Numbered from the stretch's first letter, positions 16,601 to 26,323 are shown. The stretch is 64,000 nucleotides of DNA from Butyricicoccus pullicaecorum (GCA_018366195.1 JAGZIN010000012.1:1-64000), one strand, 5' to 3'. The notes: a model not told the origin generated them from the letters alone. Numbers and translations are program-made.

Positions 16601-18802
16601 ATCAGAAGTATCATCTCGATTGACAGTACGGATAGACTGGTCAATATAATCCCAAATAAAGCCGCCATTGACATTGTCTCGATTACGAATCACGTCCCAA
16701 TGCTCCTTTGCATTGCCATAGGACTGACCCATTGCGTGGTCATACTCAGAATGTACATAGGGCTGCACATTGTTATAGGCATTTACGCCGCCCGGCAGTG
16801 CATACTGGGTACTATGCAGGTCAACGATATTCTGGATACGAGATTCCAGAGACCACGGGTCTCCTGTCTGAACCTGCTCCTGATAGGCAGAGGCACGTTC
16901 ACTCTTTCGAAAACGGGAGGGGTCACGCTTTAAGGCATACATAGATGCAACCCAGAAGCAGGAATGACTGTTATAGGGAACCTTTGCATACTGTGCCTCA
17001 TTGTTGGAGGACCAAATCACAACCGATGGATTGTTCTTATAATGTTCAATCATGTTTGCATTCCGGTCCAGAACAGGTGCAACCCATTCTTTGTATTCCC
17101 CGAGTTCCTTTGGACCGGTTGGAACTCTTGCTCCAGTAAAGGCAGCACGATGGCTCTCAATATTTGCGTCCATGCAGATATACAAGCCGAGTTCATCTGC
17201 CAAATCATACATGACCGAATCATTTGGATAGTGTGCTGTACGAATTGCATTCAAATTATGCTGCTTCATGGTTGTCAAATCGGTGAGATATTCCTGATAG
17301 CCAACTGCATGTCCCTTTTCTACGTCTGCATCATGACGGTTTACACCACGCAGAACCATCTGCTTGCCATTGATTTGCAGCTGCTCCAAGAATTGCCCAT
17401 CTGCGTTTTTCTTTTCTGTGCGAACCTTGCGCAAATCGCGGAACCCAATCCGTTCCACAATGGATTCCATTGCTTTTCCATTTTCATCTGACAGTACGAT
17501 TTCCAAATAATAAAGATTTGGCGTATCTGGGAACCACTTATCTGGATTCGTCACGGTCATTGTACTCGTGATGGTTGTGCCTGCGTCCCGAAGCTTTTCT
17601 GCCGATGTCTTTCCAGCTGCCTTTACCAAAACAGACTGCTCCTGTGCACGAGCCACCTCGTCACCATTCTGATTGCGCAATCTTACAGACACCTTATAGT
17701 TCTTATCCTGCGTATTTTTAAGACCACGAATAGTCGTCTCCAGATTCAGTTTTACATCACTGTTTACCAAATCTTTTGGATTTGTAAATTCCGTCTTTGC
17801 AAAATAATCGCGTACCTCTGCCTCTCCCTTGGAATACAGATATACATCACGATAAATACCACTCTGACGAATAAAATCCTGATTTTCCAGCCAGCTGCCA
17901 ATGGACCAGCGGAACACCTTCAAAGCAATTGTATTTTCTCCGTCCTGCAAATATGGAGTAATGTTGAAATCATGTGCGGTAAAGCTGTCCGTCGAATAAC
18001 CCACCGGCTTGCCATTGACATACAGATAATATGCAGACTCTACACTTTGAAGTGAAATAAAGGTTTCACGATTCTTCCAGCCTTCATCGAGTGTAAAGCT
18101 GGTGCGGTAATAACCCACCGGATTCTTTTCCGTTGGTGCCTGCGGTGTTACATAATCTTCCTTTTCCAGATTATCTGCCCACGGAAATCCATGGTTTGTA
18201 TACATGGGTTCATCATACTTAAATGTTCCATCTGGATTGCGATAGGTCTGCCAAGATGCCGGAACATATTCCTTTTGAAAATCCTTTCCGGTATAATCCT
18301 TGGACAGCCATTCCTTATCCTTTTTCTCTGCCTCAGCCGGATTATCCACGAGAGCAAATTCCCATTCTGTTCCGGACAGCTTCTTATAATAAGGCGATGT
18401 ATTTGCACCAACCTCGTCCAGAACACTTTTTTCAGCTGCAAATGCCTTTTCCGCATCATCATAAGGAATAAACTGTGTCTTTGCGCGCTCGCGATTGATT
18501 CCTACGGTTTCAATATCATCAAACCATTCTTTCCCTGTGATGTCTGCCTGTGCTCCGTCCTGTGTAAAACGGACGCTGTTCTGAAAATAGGATTCATAGA
18601 GATCCAAAACCTGATCATAGGTTTGCTTTGCATCTAGCTTCTGCGCATTTGGCGCATTGCTCAGCACATTCCGATAGGATAATTCAGGCTGAACATTGCT
18701 GACCGGCTCCTGTGCAGCAGCTGCAAATGCACTGGGCATACAGCCAAACAGCATCGCACCCGATAGTGTGCCTGCAATCCATCTCTTTGCTCTGTTTTGC
18801 AT
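13640..18802 (-). CDS. Secreted SLH-anchored GH2 beta-galactosidase (LacZ architecture)
   Basis: A 1720-residue exported glycosidase. In order: signal peptide (MQNRAKRWIAGTLSGAML, ending near AFAAAA); an N-terminal extension; GH2 sugar-binding, Ig-like and TIM-barrel domains with acid/base Glu in WSSNNEAQ and nucleophile Glu in HSEYDHAMG; a LacZ-type C-terminal small-chain domain; a bacterial Ig-like stretch; a Listeria-Bacteroides repeat (GYTFAGWWNYNF); a linker of about nine 8-residue EKPEQKPV repeats; and three SLH motifs (YTDLKTHWAKDAIAW, FTDIPADAYYKDAVAW, then a shortened one). It should cleave beta-galactosides while bound to secondary wall polymer. GAGGAG precedes the ATG. A T-tailed hairpin lies just upstream of the leader. 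Confidence 0.9.
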   Translation of the reverse strand: MQNRAKRWIAGTLSGAMLFGCMPSAFAAAAQEPVSNVQPELSYRNVLSNAPNAQKLDAKQTYDQVLDLYESYFQNSVRFTQDGAQADITGKEWFDDIETVGINRERAKTQFIPYDDAEKAFAAEKSVLDEVGANTSPYYKKLSGTEWEFALVDNPAEAEKKDKEWLSKDYTGKDFQKEYVPASWQTYRNPDGTFKYDEPMYTNHGFPWADNLEKEDYVTPQAPTEKNPVGYYRTSFTLDEGWKNRETFISLQSVESAYYLYVNGKPVGYSTDSFTAHDFNITPYLQDGENTIALKVFRWSIGSWLENQDFIRQSGIYRDVYLYSKGEAEVRDYFAKTEFTNPKDLVNSDVKLNLETTIRGLKNTQDKNYKVSVRLRNQNGDEVARAQEQSVLVKAAGKTSAEKLRDAGTTITSTMTVTNPDKWFPDTPNLYYLEIVLSDENGKAMESIVERIGFRDLRKVRTEKKNADGQFLEQLQINGKQMVLRGVNRHDADVEKGHAVGYQEYLTDLTTMKQHNLNAIRTAHYPNDSVMYDLADELGLYICMDANIESHRAAFTGARVPTGPKELGEYKEWVAPVLDRNANMIEHYKNNPSVVIWSSNNEAQYAKVPYNSHSCFWVASMYALKRDPSRFRKSERASAYQEQVQTGDPWSLESRIQNIVDLHSTQYALPGGVNAYNNVQPYVHSEYDHAMGQSYGNAKEHWDVIRNRDNVNGGFIWDYIDQSIRTVNRDDTSDEFWGYGGDWIDKKYNDNAFCGNGLVYADHTPSPKLKEAKKVHQQVNFYLANPNVAPTDTVTVKMVNEYENTPLSAFDITWSIYQNSDSDKPLAKQTVTSNLGAMQGLSINTNSEEISIDLASVLPDFAPVSGNDYFLDFSVKLKENVNWGAKAGFEVAHEQFELDFTERTEQPSMDIQKIPAFESVEEKGSNVILTGTTNQKQKFEIVLNQEKGTIDSYKLDGQLVMAAGPEQSIYRAQTYNDTTAYWDEKSQNAGAPDRLSEVQVKLDTDSNKNKVTMSMTGRMQVDAAMGMSYEIYGNGEIVVLDQFSPKSDFAKEGGLAKVGSRMIVNSSYDNFQYYGRGPWDTYVDRESAARIGVYQNKVSDSFDKKMLKPQENGNHTDVRWTSLTNDEGTGLLVSTNGTIEVSALPYTAEELNRKNYNEAQYRHPNKVPTRQDSIVWNIDYKQRGVSDTAFMGHTPLDGYQVPTNQDYSYSYRITPITGQSEIAKISNEKYRVEAAADTVKSISVNGKPVEGFSSEKTEYDVTIDAQASAVEITADGSNIEVVDRRNGTFAVSGKGEGGSQTYVVKVTRAVESSGYRAADAQVSLAEAAPLVDGKAEPVPVVKTADGKLLIDGVDFVVEYEGNTEAGKTAVATIQFKGAYHGDAIVKEFTVGDQKTVMRTIDFQTDGGTEMQSMQLADGTLLKEKEIPQPTKSGYTFAGWWNYNFTQAFDFNQPIAQDTTLYAKWTEDAAGAEKPEQKPVEKPEQKPVEKPEQKPVEKPEQKPVEKPEQKPVEKPEQKPVEKPEQKPVEKPEQKPAEKPEQKPTAAVKTIDTVAGKPESVAAYTDLKTHWAKDAIAWTVTNKLFVGAYPTQFEPDHAMTRGMLVTVLYRLAGQPTAGQSTFTDIPADAYYKDAVAWASGLDLVAGIGNGKFAPDENVTCGQLVKILHQFVGGTADSADTIVWAEQEGLLSDMPEGTDLKPENEATRAQVASMLMRLQQKKG
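14178..14393 (-). repeat. Nine tandem 24-bp coding repeats (EKPEQKPV linker)
   Basis: Nine consecutive units of the form GGCTTCTGCTCCGGCTTTTC plus four bases, spaced exactly 24 bp, encode the Pro/Glu/Lys linker between catalytic and SLH regions. Units differ mainly at synonymous or Ala/Val/Thr positions, so copy number may change by slippage or unequal exchange without breaking frame. Confidence 0.9.
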
Positions 18803-18856
18803 ATTCTGTTTGCTCCTCTTCCATGTTTCTTTCTTCTTTTTTTTACCTTGATTCAG

Positions 18857-18895
18857 AAAAAAACAGGAGTCTTAACCACATGGAAAAGACTCCTG
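18857..18895 (-). terminator. Terminator between the two beta-galactosidase genes
   Basis: CAGGAGTCTT and AAGACTCCTG pair, followed on the minus strand by seven T. It lies about 300 bases past the end of the second beta-galactosidase gene and 55 bases before the start of the first one. No good promoter is visible between it and that start. Confidence 0.75.
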
Positions 18896-18989
18896 CTTTT
18901 GTCTTACAGCCATGTATTTGCTATATGATTCTTGGGAAAGCCGAAGCCTTACCAAGAAATTTGATATATTTGATACATGGCCATGCACT

Positions 18990-19190
18990 GACACTCCTCA
19001 TGCCGAAAGGCAGGGGATTCTCAGTTCAACGACTGTTGCCTGCACTTGTGAGGTCTTACATCATCTCCCTGAGCGTATTGGTTTGGGCATGTCCCGCCCT
19101 ACCATAGAAATTGGGTTTTTGGTGTGTGGCTGATATCCCCATAACGAAAGCGAAGGGTATTACGCCACTTGTGATAAAGTCTGAGATTCT
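18990..19190 (-). pseudogene. Decayed IS200/IS605-type remnant (tnpB C-terminus and right end)
   Basis: On the minus strand one frame reads FYGRAGHAQTN and, after a frame change, another reads GDDVRPHKCRQQSLN followed by a stop; this resembles the usual TnpB C-terminus. Just after comes GAATCCCC, a TGCC/GGCA hairpin and GAGTGTCA, the typical right end of IS200/IS605 elements. The rest of tnpB and the left end are missing. It occupies most of the 390-base gap between the beta-galactosidase genes. Identification is by remembered family features only. Confidence 0.5.
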
Positions 19191-19192
19191 AA

Positions 19193-22100
19193 TCAGATTG
19201 AAGGCCCTGCTGCGACCGGATTCGCGCTTGGCATCGCCTTATGGTTTTTCTGCTCAAAACGCATCAGAATCGTTGCCACCTGTGCACGTGTTGCCTGTCC
19301 TGCCGGTGTCAGTGTTCCATCAGACATACCCGACAGGAAGCCCTCCTGAACAGCCCATGCAATCGCATTCTGTGCCCATGCACTGATTGCCGCAGAATCC
19401 TTGAATGTCAACTCTGTCGCAGATACTGCCGGAGAACCTGCAAATTTATACAGGATAACTGCCAGCTGCTCACGTGTGATATTGCTGTTTGGTGCAAAAC
19501 GACCTTCACCAATGCCAGATACCAGACCCAGCTGACTTGCCCACGCAACTGCATTCTTGTAATATGCATCTGCCGGAATGTCTGCAAACTGATTCTGTCC
19601 AAGAGCTGGCTGACCTGCCAAACGATGCAGAACCGTTGCCAGCATACCGCGTGTCATCGCACTATCCGGTGCAAACTGTGTATTCGAAACACCTGCAAAC
19701 AGCTTATTGGTGACAGCCCATGCAACTGCATCTTGCGCCCAATGTGCCTGCACGTCTCCATACGCCTTGATGGCTTCCGGATTGCCCGGAACCGTTGGAA
19801 TCATATCAACCTTTGGTGCTTCGGGCTTCTGCTCTGGCTCACTTGGTTTTTCCTCCGGCTTCTCGTCCGGCTTTTCCTCTGGTTTCTCCTCTGGCTTTTC
19901 CGGCTTCTCTGGCTTTTCTGGTCTGGAAGAATTTCCAGCGGCAGACTCTCTCCAGCCTGCATATAGGGTCAAGTCATCATATACAGGTGCGTCAAAATTA
20001 TACAGGCTTCCCATGACGGCATCGCGATACCAACCACAGAAAACATATCCTCTGCGCCCCGGTTCTTCAGGCTCACTCACACGCAGCCCATCGAGTACTG
20101 TAACAGAAGCGACCTCAGAACCGCCATTGCTTTCAAAGCGAATGGTATGCGTTGCCTGCTCTGCTACAAAGTTGATTGTATAAACCTGGGCATTTCCAGC
20201 ATTTCCATTTTCTGGACTGATGTACACAACAGCACTGTCTCCAACAGCAGATGCCTGCTTCACATTTACAAAGGCATTGTTGCTGACTTCAACTGCAACC
20301 TGTGGAACTTGCTCACCCTCACGCAGCGGAACATTCAGCGTATTTTCCTCAAAGTCATGCAAGCGATTTTCGCCATTGAGAGAAATCGAAGATACCTCAA
20401 AGTCACTCGAAAGTGTTTCCTTCGGTTCCATGCCGTATACCTCGAATTCTTCCAGACCAACCCATTGCTGATCCTGTGGTGTCAAGGAAATTCGAATGGC
20501 ACGTGTTGTAACTGGTTCAAAGGAAATGTCAACCATCTTCTTAAAATCGGTGCTATCTGGTACAGTAGGCTGAGAATTTGTATATTTCACTTCTGTCCAA
20601 TTCTTCTCATCTTGAAGCGGACTATTCTTCCAGTCCTTCACCCGATGGTTTTTGGAGGCATCATATTCAAATGCTGATGAACCAGTATAGTACTCAATTT
20701 TATAAGACTTCGGTAACTTTACCTTATGCTGGCTTTCTCCATCTTCTTCCATAAAACCAACCGAAACACGCTCTACAACCTGAGGCATAACGCTGGAACC
20801 AGAACCAAAAATCACACCCATCCAGTTCTGATCCGCATGATATACTCCATTTTCCCAGTCAGTCCAAACGACCTTGTTGCCATCGCTTACAAAATCCTTG
20901 TTGCCATTGGTTGCATTAAATGGGTTGTCATTTGGGGGTCCAACCCAGCCAATTGCAAGCGGCATATTTTTCTTACTGGTATTCAGCGCAATATTTTCGT
21001 CAGATGAGGTTCCTTCCACAAAGCGAATCGTTGCCGAAGCCTTAATATCTGTACCTGTTACCTCTCCGGAAATTGTAACCGTTCCTGTCTTTTCCGATAC
21101 AGGTTCCCACTGAACAGAAAGCTGTTCTTCTGTGCCATCATTAAAACGTGCGGTGACACTGCCCGGCAATTCTGGCGCAAATCCTTCCATGGCAACCATG
21201 TAAACAGGGTCAACGCTATGAACACCACGTACAACCACATGCGCTCTGGGTCTCAACAGCTCGCCCTCAACAGTACCTTCCACAACAAATTTATTTACGT
21301 GGTTATACTGTGTTTCCGGAATTTCGTCCCATACCACTGTCACAGGCTTTACCTGTCCAGTAGACATATTTGCTTTCACAGTCTCTGGCATTTCCGGCTT
21401 CTGTCCCAATTCTGTTGCGACCTGAATCGGCTCATAGGACTGAATCTTTGATTCTACGCCCAAAATCTCTGCCACACAAACACGAATTTCTGCAGCAGTC
21501 ATAAATTTATTTTCCGGCTTTGTTTCCATACCGTACAGGCGAACATATTTTGCCTTAACCGCTCCGGCAAATGGAGCCAGCTTCCAGCCGGCACTTGCTT
21601 CCCAAGTACCCTCGGCAATACTAGACCATTCGTGCCCATCCGTGCTGACTTCAATGTAATATTTGGTAATCACACCATTCAGTTCACCCTTACGCGGCAA
21701 ATAACGCAGTGCATTGAGTACCGTTTCTTCTTCCAGTTCCAATTGAATGAAGCGCTCTTCCGGATATTCAGACAGGTTATCATGTCCTTCTCCCTCGCCA
21801 TAACGGCTATGCCACCAATCGTCCGCATTTCCGTTCACTGCAAAGGACGGAGGTCCATCACTGCCATTTGCCTCATTCCAGCTCGGTGCATAGGCTGTCA
21901 TCTTACGGTAATCATAGTCCTTGGAATCATCATCTGCACTCGGTAGATTACCATTGTTATTTCCAAGCTTAATGGTATACATACCCTGCTTGGTGTGATC
22001 CTCTGACTCCGTCAGAATACGAATCACTCTGCTGTCCAACGGCAAAACGGTAACGCTGGCATTATCCTTACCAATCGCTTCCACGTCCTGCTCGGTTGCT

Positions 22101-25100
22101 CCTACTTCTGGTATATTGAATGTATAGTTATCCAGTGCGCCCTGCTCTGCAACATACGTTCCAACCTTCAAAGATTCCAGTTTATCGGTAGCGCCAACCG
22201 CAAAGCTTGGAATACCTACATACAGTTCAGACTCTACCAGCTGTACTTGTTCTTCAAATTCCAGCTTCATCCATTCAGCAGATACCATTTCAAATTCATA
22301 GGTTAGAACAGTCATTCCATTTTCAGTATCTTTACTTACTTCTGCATTTACGTCCTGCCAGTTTGTAGAGTCCGGCGCCCATTTCACATGAATCTTACTA
22401 GCGTCTACATCACCTTTTAGATACAGCTTTACCTGTGTCATATTCTGCGCAGTATCATAGCCAAACTTAACTGCACCATTTCCTGTCCAAGCAGCATCCG
22501 CAGACGCTTTTTTTCCGTCACGAATAACCTGTAAATCATTTGCTTTTGTATCAGCTAAAGCTTCATTTGTAAATTTACTTGCATTCTTGGCAACATTGCC
22601 GCCCAGATTGACTTCACCCTTAGACACACGAATGGTTGCAGTTGGGTGCATCTCCTGTCCAAATACCTGCGCTGTACCAGAAACAACGTATGTACCTGGT
22701 GTATTCAAATCCAGCTTGCTGTCATCCCACTTTACTTCAAAGGAAGCTTCCGACACTTCTCCATCTTCCATGACTGCGGGTACGACCTGCGGCAGATTTG
22801 CAGTTGTTGACCCAGCTCTGACAGCTGCTGAGTAATTTTTCAGCGTTGCCACACCACGCATCATCATGACATTGACAGAAACACCCAGACTCTTGTTTCC
22901 TCCCAAGTCCAGTACGCCACTCACCTTAGAAATCCCCTCATTGTGGATATCCAGCTGCTGCGTATCCCATGTTACGTTTCTCATTTCATGCTTGTCTTCG
23001 CCATAATTGACTTTGAGCTGTGTTGGCAGTTCCGGTTGATTGCCGAGCTTCACATAATAGTTTTTGGAATACTCCAAGCTAACAACAGAATTATCCGCTG
23101 CCGGGGTGTCTGTATCAGCTGTTGTTGTGACCGTTTCAGACCCCGCTTCCAAACCGCTTGCTTTTGCTGTTACAGTAAACTCACCTGACTTGTTTGTGGA
23201 CTGTACAATTGCCAGCAGCTTTCCGCGTACTGCATTTCTGCTTGTATCGGTATAGGGAGTATGGTCAGACTGTTTGCCATTATCCAGAGCCAGCAGCTTG
23301 CCATCACCGGTAACCTCAACAGAAATTTCCGGTTCCGCGCCATTTACAAATTTTCCTGTAGAATCTTCTACATCAATTGTAATATAGCTCAAATCCTTAC
23401 CGTCCGCGGTAATCTCTGTGCGGTCTGCGGAAACATCAAGCTTTGCAGCACCCTGAGTTGTCTCTACTGTATGACGTCCTTCAGTGTTGGCAATCGGAGT
23501 GGTTCCATCTTCTTGGAATGCCTTTGCTGTTAATTTACCGCGTTCATACGGTACAAGGAATGTTGCATACAAGCTCTGGTGTTGTCCATCCTTTGCTTGG
23601 AATGTGTTTTCCTGTGTCGCTCCCTTTGTCATCTCACCTTTTTCATAGGTTTGATAAGTATAAATTCCATTGCCATCAATATTGCTCTTATTCGTCTTTG
23701 CCTTAGCAACACCAATTTCTTTATCATTCAAATATAGCTTAACAACTGGCGCATCACTATAGACAACCACTTCTACTTTATTGCTGTCATCCTTCTTTAC
23801 ATCCTTTTCGTCCCAAGTCGGCAGGACATGTAATGTTGTGACTTTATCATTCCACAGGCTCTGATACAGATAATAAGAGTCCTTCGGGAAACCAGTCGTA
23901 TCGATGATACCAAAATAAGAAGACTTTGGTGCAACATTGAAGTCATTTGTCGTAGAGCCTGAACCAGTACCATTCCATGGAGTTGGCTCACCTAAATAGT
24001 CAAAGCCTGTCCATACAAATTCGCCGGCATTATAATCAAAACGAATGGTACGCCACCAAGCATCACTCGCAACCGCACCCCAATTAACAGCACTCTTATC
24101 ATAAGAGGTCAACAGCTGATTTGGTGTTTGAGCTCCACCACCTTTGTACTCATATACACCACGGCTGTTTATAGCAGATGCTGTCTCAGAACCATAGGTC
24201 TTCCAACCTTTTTTGTTCCACTCTGTCATCTTGGCTTCACTGGCATAGTTCAACCCGACTACACCACCGTTATCATTGACTACCTTAGCAACCTCAAACG
24301 CTTCATTGCCGCCATGATTGTTATTTTGACCAAAGGTTGTTGGGCGAGTCGAATCCACTTCCTCTACCCAATCGATTAAATCCTGTGCAATACTATCATA
24401 GTCAGAGTAATTTGCACCGCCATTTAAGCCCTCAAAAATCTCATTGCCCAGAGACCACATGATAACAGAGGGGGCATTCTTGCCGCGCTCAACCATGGAC
24501 TTAATATCAAACTCAGCCCATGTCATGTTGGGTGCACCGCCCTCAATCTGGTTGTCTGCACCAATCTGTGCCTTAAAGTGCTTTGCATAGTCATTGCTGT
24601 TGCCGTTCTTTGGATTGCTCCAAGTATCAAACGCCTCATCAATAACCAGCATACCCTGCTCATTGCAGATTTCAATCAGGCTCTGTGCAGCTGGGTTATG
24701 GGTAACACGAATTGCATTACAGCCCATATCCTTCAAAATCTCGACCTGACGTTCAATTGCGCGACGCCATGCCTCACCGCCAAGTGCGCCCTGATCATGG
24801 TGCATACATACGCCGCGCAGTTTCATCTTTTCGCCATTGAGGGAAAAGCCTGTTTCTTGATCAAAGTCAAAGTAGCGGAAACCGAATTCAGTTTCATAAG
24901 TGTCAAGCACCTGATCGCCCTTCTTGACCATGGTACGTACAACATACATGGTCTGATCGCCCTGATCCCATACATTCCACTTCTCAGGGTTTGAAACGAC
25001 CAAACTGCTTTCTACAGTTGTACTCTCGCCGGCAGCCAACGTATCCACTTGTGTTGTTTTGGTTTCAATGACTTCTTCACTGCCTTTTTTCAGGACAGCG

Positions 25101-25888
25101 CTTTCAATGGAAATTCCTTCTGCTGCTTCACCGCTGTCGTTGGCAATTTTTGTCGTGAGTTCCACAGTGCCTTTATTTTGCTCAATATCCGGTGTTCGGA
25201 CAGTCACACCATTGGGCGCAACGTGAACTGGGTCGGTAACTGTCAGTGTTACATCACGATAAATACCGCTGCCTGAATACCAGCGGCTCGAGGGAATCTG
25301 ATTGTTTACCTTGACAGCCAATACATTTTCGCCGTCCTCCAGCAAATCAGCCGGCAGTTCAAAAGAGAATGCAGTGTAGCCATATGGGTGAGAGCCAAGC
25401 TTATGACCGTTCAAATACACTTCGGCATTCATATATACACCGTCAAAATGAATAGACAGGCGCTTGGTCGTTTTCCATGAGGGATCTACCGTAAAGGTCT
25501 TACGATACCAGCCCACACCACCGGGCAAATAACCGCTTTCTGCCTCACCAGAAGAGGTATACGGCTGATCGATGCTGTAATCATGTGGTAAGGTGACATC
25601 CTGCCACATGGCATCATTAAAAGCCGGCGCCTCAGCTCCGGAAGCGTCCCCCAAATTGAATCTCCAGTGATCATTAAAATTGATTGTGCGCTCCGCACCT
25701 GTATATGAATTTACATATACGGTTTCTACGGGAGACGAAGTCTGGGTATGGCTATTTGCAACATCACGTCGGATTTCCGATGCAAATGCTGCCGGCGCCG
25801 TTCCAACTGTCATGGTGGTTGCCAAGAACAGTGCAGTCAGCCGACGCGGCATACGCCCTCGTCCGCTGCTATAACGCTGCATACGCAT
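19193..25888 (-). CDS. Secreted multi-domain SLH-anchored GH2 beta-galactosidase (BgaA-like)
   Basis: A 2231-residue surface glycosidase. In order: signal peptide (about 1-37, ending PAAFASE); GH2 jelly-roll, Ig-like and TIM-barrel domains with acid/base Glu in MWSLGNEI and nucleophile Glu in YGSETASA; DUF4982-like and invasin-like Ig modules; several Ig-like domains of the VNYGEDKHEMRNVTWD type; discoidin/F5-8C-like carbohydrate-binding segments (around VLNALRYLPRKGELNG and again near TTRAIRISLTPQDQQW); a Listeria-Bacteroides repeat (GYVFCGWYRDA); an EKPEEKP linker; and three SLH motifs. The catalytic part resembles pneumococcal BgaA rather than LacZ. AGGAGG precedes the ATG. Its substrate is probably a branched or host-derived galactoside. 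Confidence 0.9.
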   Translation of the reverse strand: MRMQRYSSGRGRMPRRLTALFLATTMTVGTAPAAFASEIRRDVANSHTQTSSPVETVYVNSYTGAERTINFNDHWRFNLGDASGAEAPAFNDAMWQDVTLPHDYSIDQPYTSSGEAESGYLPGGVGWYRKTFTVDPSWKTTKRLSIHFDGVYMNAEVYLNGHKLGSHPYGYTAFSFELPADLLEDGENVLAVKVNNQIPSSRWYSGSGIYRDVTLTVTDPVHVAPNGVTVRTPDIEQNKGTVELTTKIANDSGEAAEGISIESAVLKKGSEEVIETKTTQVDTLAAGESTTVESSLVVSNPEKWNVWDQGDQTMYVVRTMVKKGDQVLDTYETEFGFRYFDFDQETGFSLNGEKMKLRGVCMHHDQGALGGEAWRRAIERQVEILKDMGCNAIRVTHNPAAQSLIEICNEQGMLVIDEAFDTWSNPKNGNSNDYAKHFKAQIGADNQIEGGAPNMTWAEFDIKSMVERGKNAPSVIMWSLGNEIFEGLNGGANYSDYDSIAQDLIDWVEEVDSTRPTTFGQNNNHGGNEAFEVAKVVNDNGGVVGLNYASEAKMTEWNKKGWKTYGSETASAINSRGVYEYKGGGAQTPNQLLTSYDKSAVNWGAVASDAWWRTIRFDYNAGEFVWTGFDYLGEPTPWNGTGSGSTTNDFNVAPKSSYFGIIDTTGFPKDSYYLYQSLWNDKVTTLHVLPTWDEKDVKKDDSNKVEVVVYSDAPVVKLYLNDKEIGVAKAKTNKSNIDGNGIYTYQTYEKGEMTKGATQENTFQAKDGQHQSLYATFLVPYERGKLTAKAFQEDGTTPIANTEGRHTVETTQGAAKLDVSADRTEITADGKDLSYITIDVEDSTGKFVNGAEPEISVEVTGDGKLLALDNGKQSDHTPYTDTSRNAVRGKLLAIVQSTNKSGEFTVTAKASGLEAGSETVTTTADTDTPAADNSVVSLEYSKNYYVKLGNQPELPTQLKVNYGEDKHEMRNVTWDTQQLDIHNEGISKVSGVLDLGGNKSLGVSVNVMMMRGVATLKNYSAAVRAGSTTANLPQVVPAVMEDGEVSEASFEVKWDDSKLDLNTPGTYVVSGTAQVFGQEMHPTATIRVSKGEVNLGGNVAKNASKFTNEALADTKANDLQVIRDGKKASADAAWTGNGAVKFGYDTAQNMTQVKLYLKGDVDASKIHVKWAPDSTNWQDVNAEVSKDTENGMTVLTYEFEMVSAEWMKLEFEEQVQLVESELYVGIPSFAVGATDKLESLKVGTYVAEQGALDNYTFNIPEVGATEQDVEAIGKDNASVTVLPLDSRVIRILTESEDHTKQGMYTIKLGNNNGNLPSADDDSKDYDYRKMTAYAPSWNEANGSDGPPSFAVNGNADDWWHSRYGEGEGHDNLSEYPEERFIQLELEEETVLNALRYLPRKGELNGVITKYYIEVSTDGHEWSSIAEGTWEASAGWKLAPFAGAVKAKYVRLYGMETKPENKFMTAAEIRVCVAEILGVESKIQSYEPIQVATELGQKPEMPETVKANMSTGQVKPVTVVWDEIPETQYNHVNKFVVEGTVEGELLRPRAHVVVRGVHSVDPVYMVAMEGFAPELPGSVTARFNDGTEEQLSVQWEPVSEKTGTVTISGEVTGTDIKASATIRFVEGTSSDENIALNTSKKNMPLAIGWVGPPNDNPFNATNGNKDFVSDGNKVVWTDWENGVYHADQNWMGVIFGSGSSVMPQVVERVSVGFMEEDGESQHKVKLPKSYKIEYYTGSSAFEYDASKNHRVKDWKNSPLQDEKNWTEVKYTNSQPTVPDSTDFKKMVDISFEPVTTRAIRISLTPQDQQWVGLEEFEVYGMEPKETLSSDFEVSSISLNGENRLHDFEENTLNVPLREGEQVPQVAVEVSNNAFVNVKQASAVGDSAVVYISPENGNAGNAQVYTINFVAEQATHTIRFESNGGSEVASVTVLDGLRVSEPEEPGRRGYVFCGWYRDAVMGSLYNFDAPVYDDLTLYAGWRESAAGNSSRPEKPEKPEKPEEKPEEKPDEKPEEKPSEPEQKPEAPKVDMIPTVPGNPEAIKAYGDVQAHWAQDAVAWAVTNKLFAGVSNTQFAPDSAMTRGMLATVLHRLAGQPALGQNQFADIPADAYYKNAVAWASQLGLVSGIGEGRFAPNSNITREQLAVILYKFAGSPAVSATELTFKDSAAISAWAQNAIAWAVQEGFLSGMSDGTLTPAGQATRAQVATILMRFEQKNHKAMPSANPVAAGPSI

Positions 25889-25936
25889 GATGATATTCCT
25901 CCTATCTTTTTTACAGACTCGTATTTGTATGTTTTA

Positions 25937-25966
25937 ATTATCTCAGATTTTCCTATTCTTTGTAAA
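25937..25966 (-). promoter_or_regulatory. Promoter for the large beta-galactosidase gene
   Basis: On the minus strand TTTACA, an 18-base spacer and GATAAT, about 50 bases before the start codon. The rest of the 528-base gap up to the response-regulator gene holds the facing regulatory region and no gene that I can support. Confidence 0.5.
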
Positions 25967-26259
25967 GCATCAATTCCCACAAAATTGCTATACATTTACT
26001 ATACGCTTTTACTAAAATTTTTCCCTCTATTTTTTCATCAATCTTTCATATCCAACCTACTTTTTTCCGTTTTACACATTTTCCTGTACTTTATCCCACA
26101 TTGCAGAGAATATGAGCAGTCCGCTCTCTTTTTACTGGCACGCTCTGCATAACAGCACAGCTTTTGTGAGATATTCGAGCATCATCATACGTGATAAAGC
26201 AGAATACCCTCTATCTCCAACCAGCGCAGAACTCATATTTTGAATTGCTCGCTCTCCAA

Positions 26260-26323
26260 TTTACCCATTTTTTACATAGCAGGCATGTATAATTTACATC
26301 ATTTTGATAGAATCCATTATAAT
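26260..26323 (+). promoter_or_regulatory. Promoter with Pho-box-like repeats before the two-component system
   Basis: TTTACC (26260), TTTACA (26271) and TTTACA (26293) lie at 11- and 22-base steps, the phasing of PhoP-box repeats in Gram-positive bacteria. The last one is followed by TATAAT (26318-26323), with a 19-base spacer. This fits autoregulation by the PhoB/PhoP-like regulator encoded downstream. Confidence 0.5.

Noticed and set aside
15290..16933. 547-residue open frame opposite the beta-galactosidase catalytic domain
   Set aside because: Antisense shadow of a conserved enzyme; composition is not protein-like and no start signal exists.
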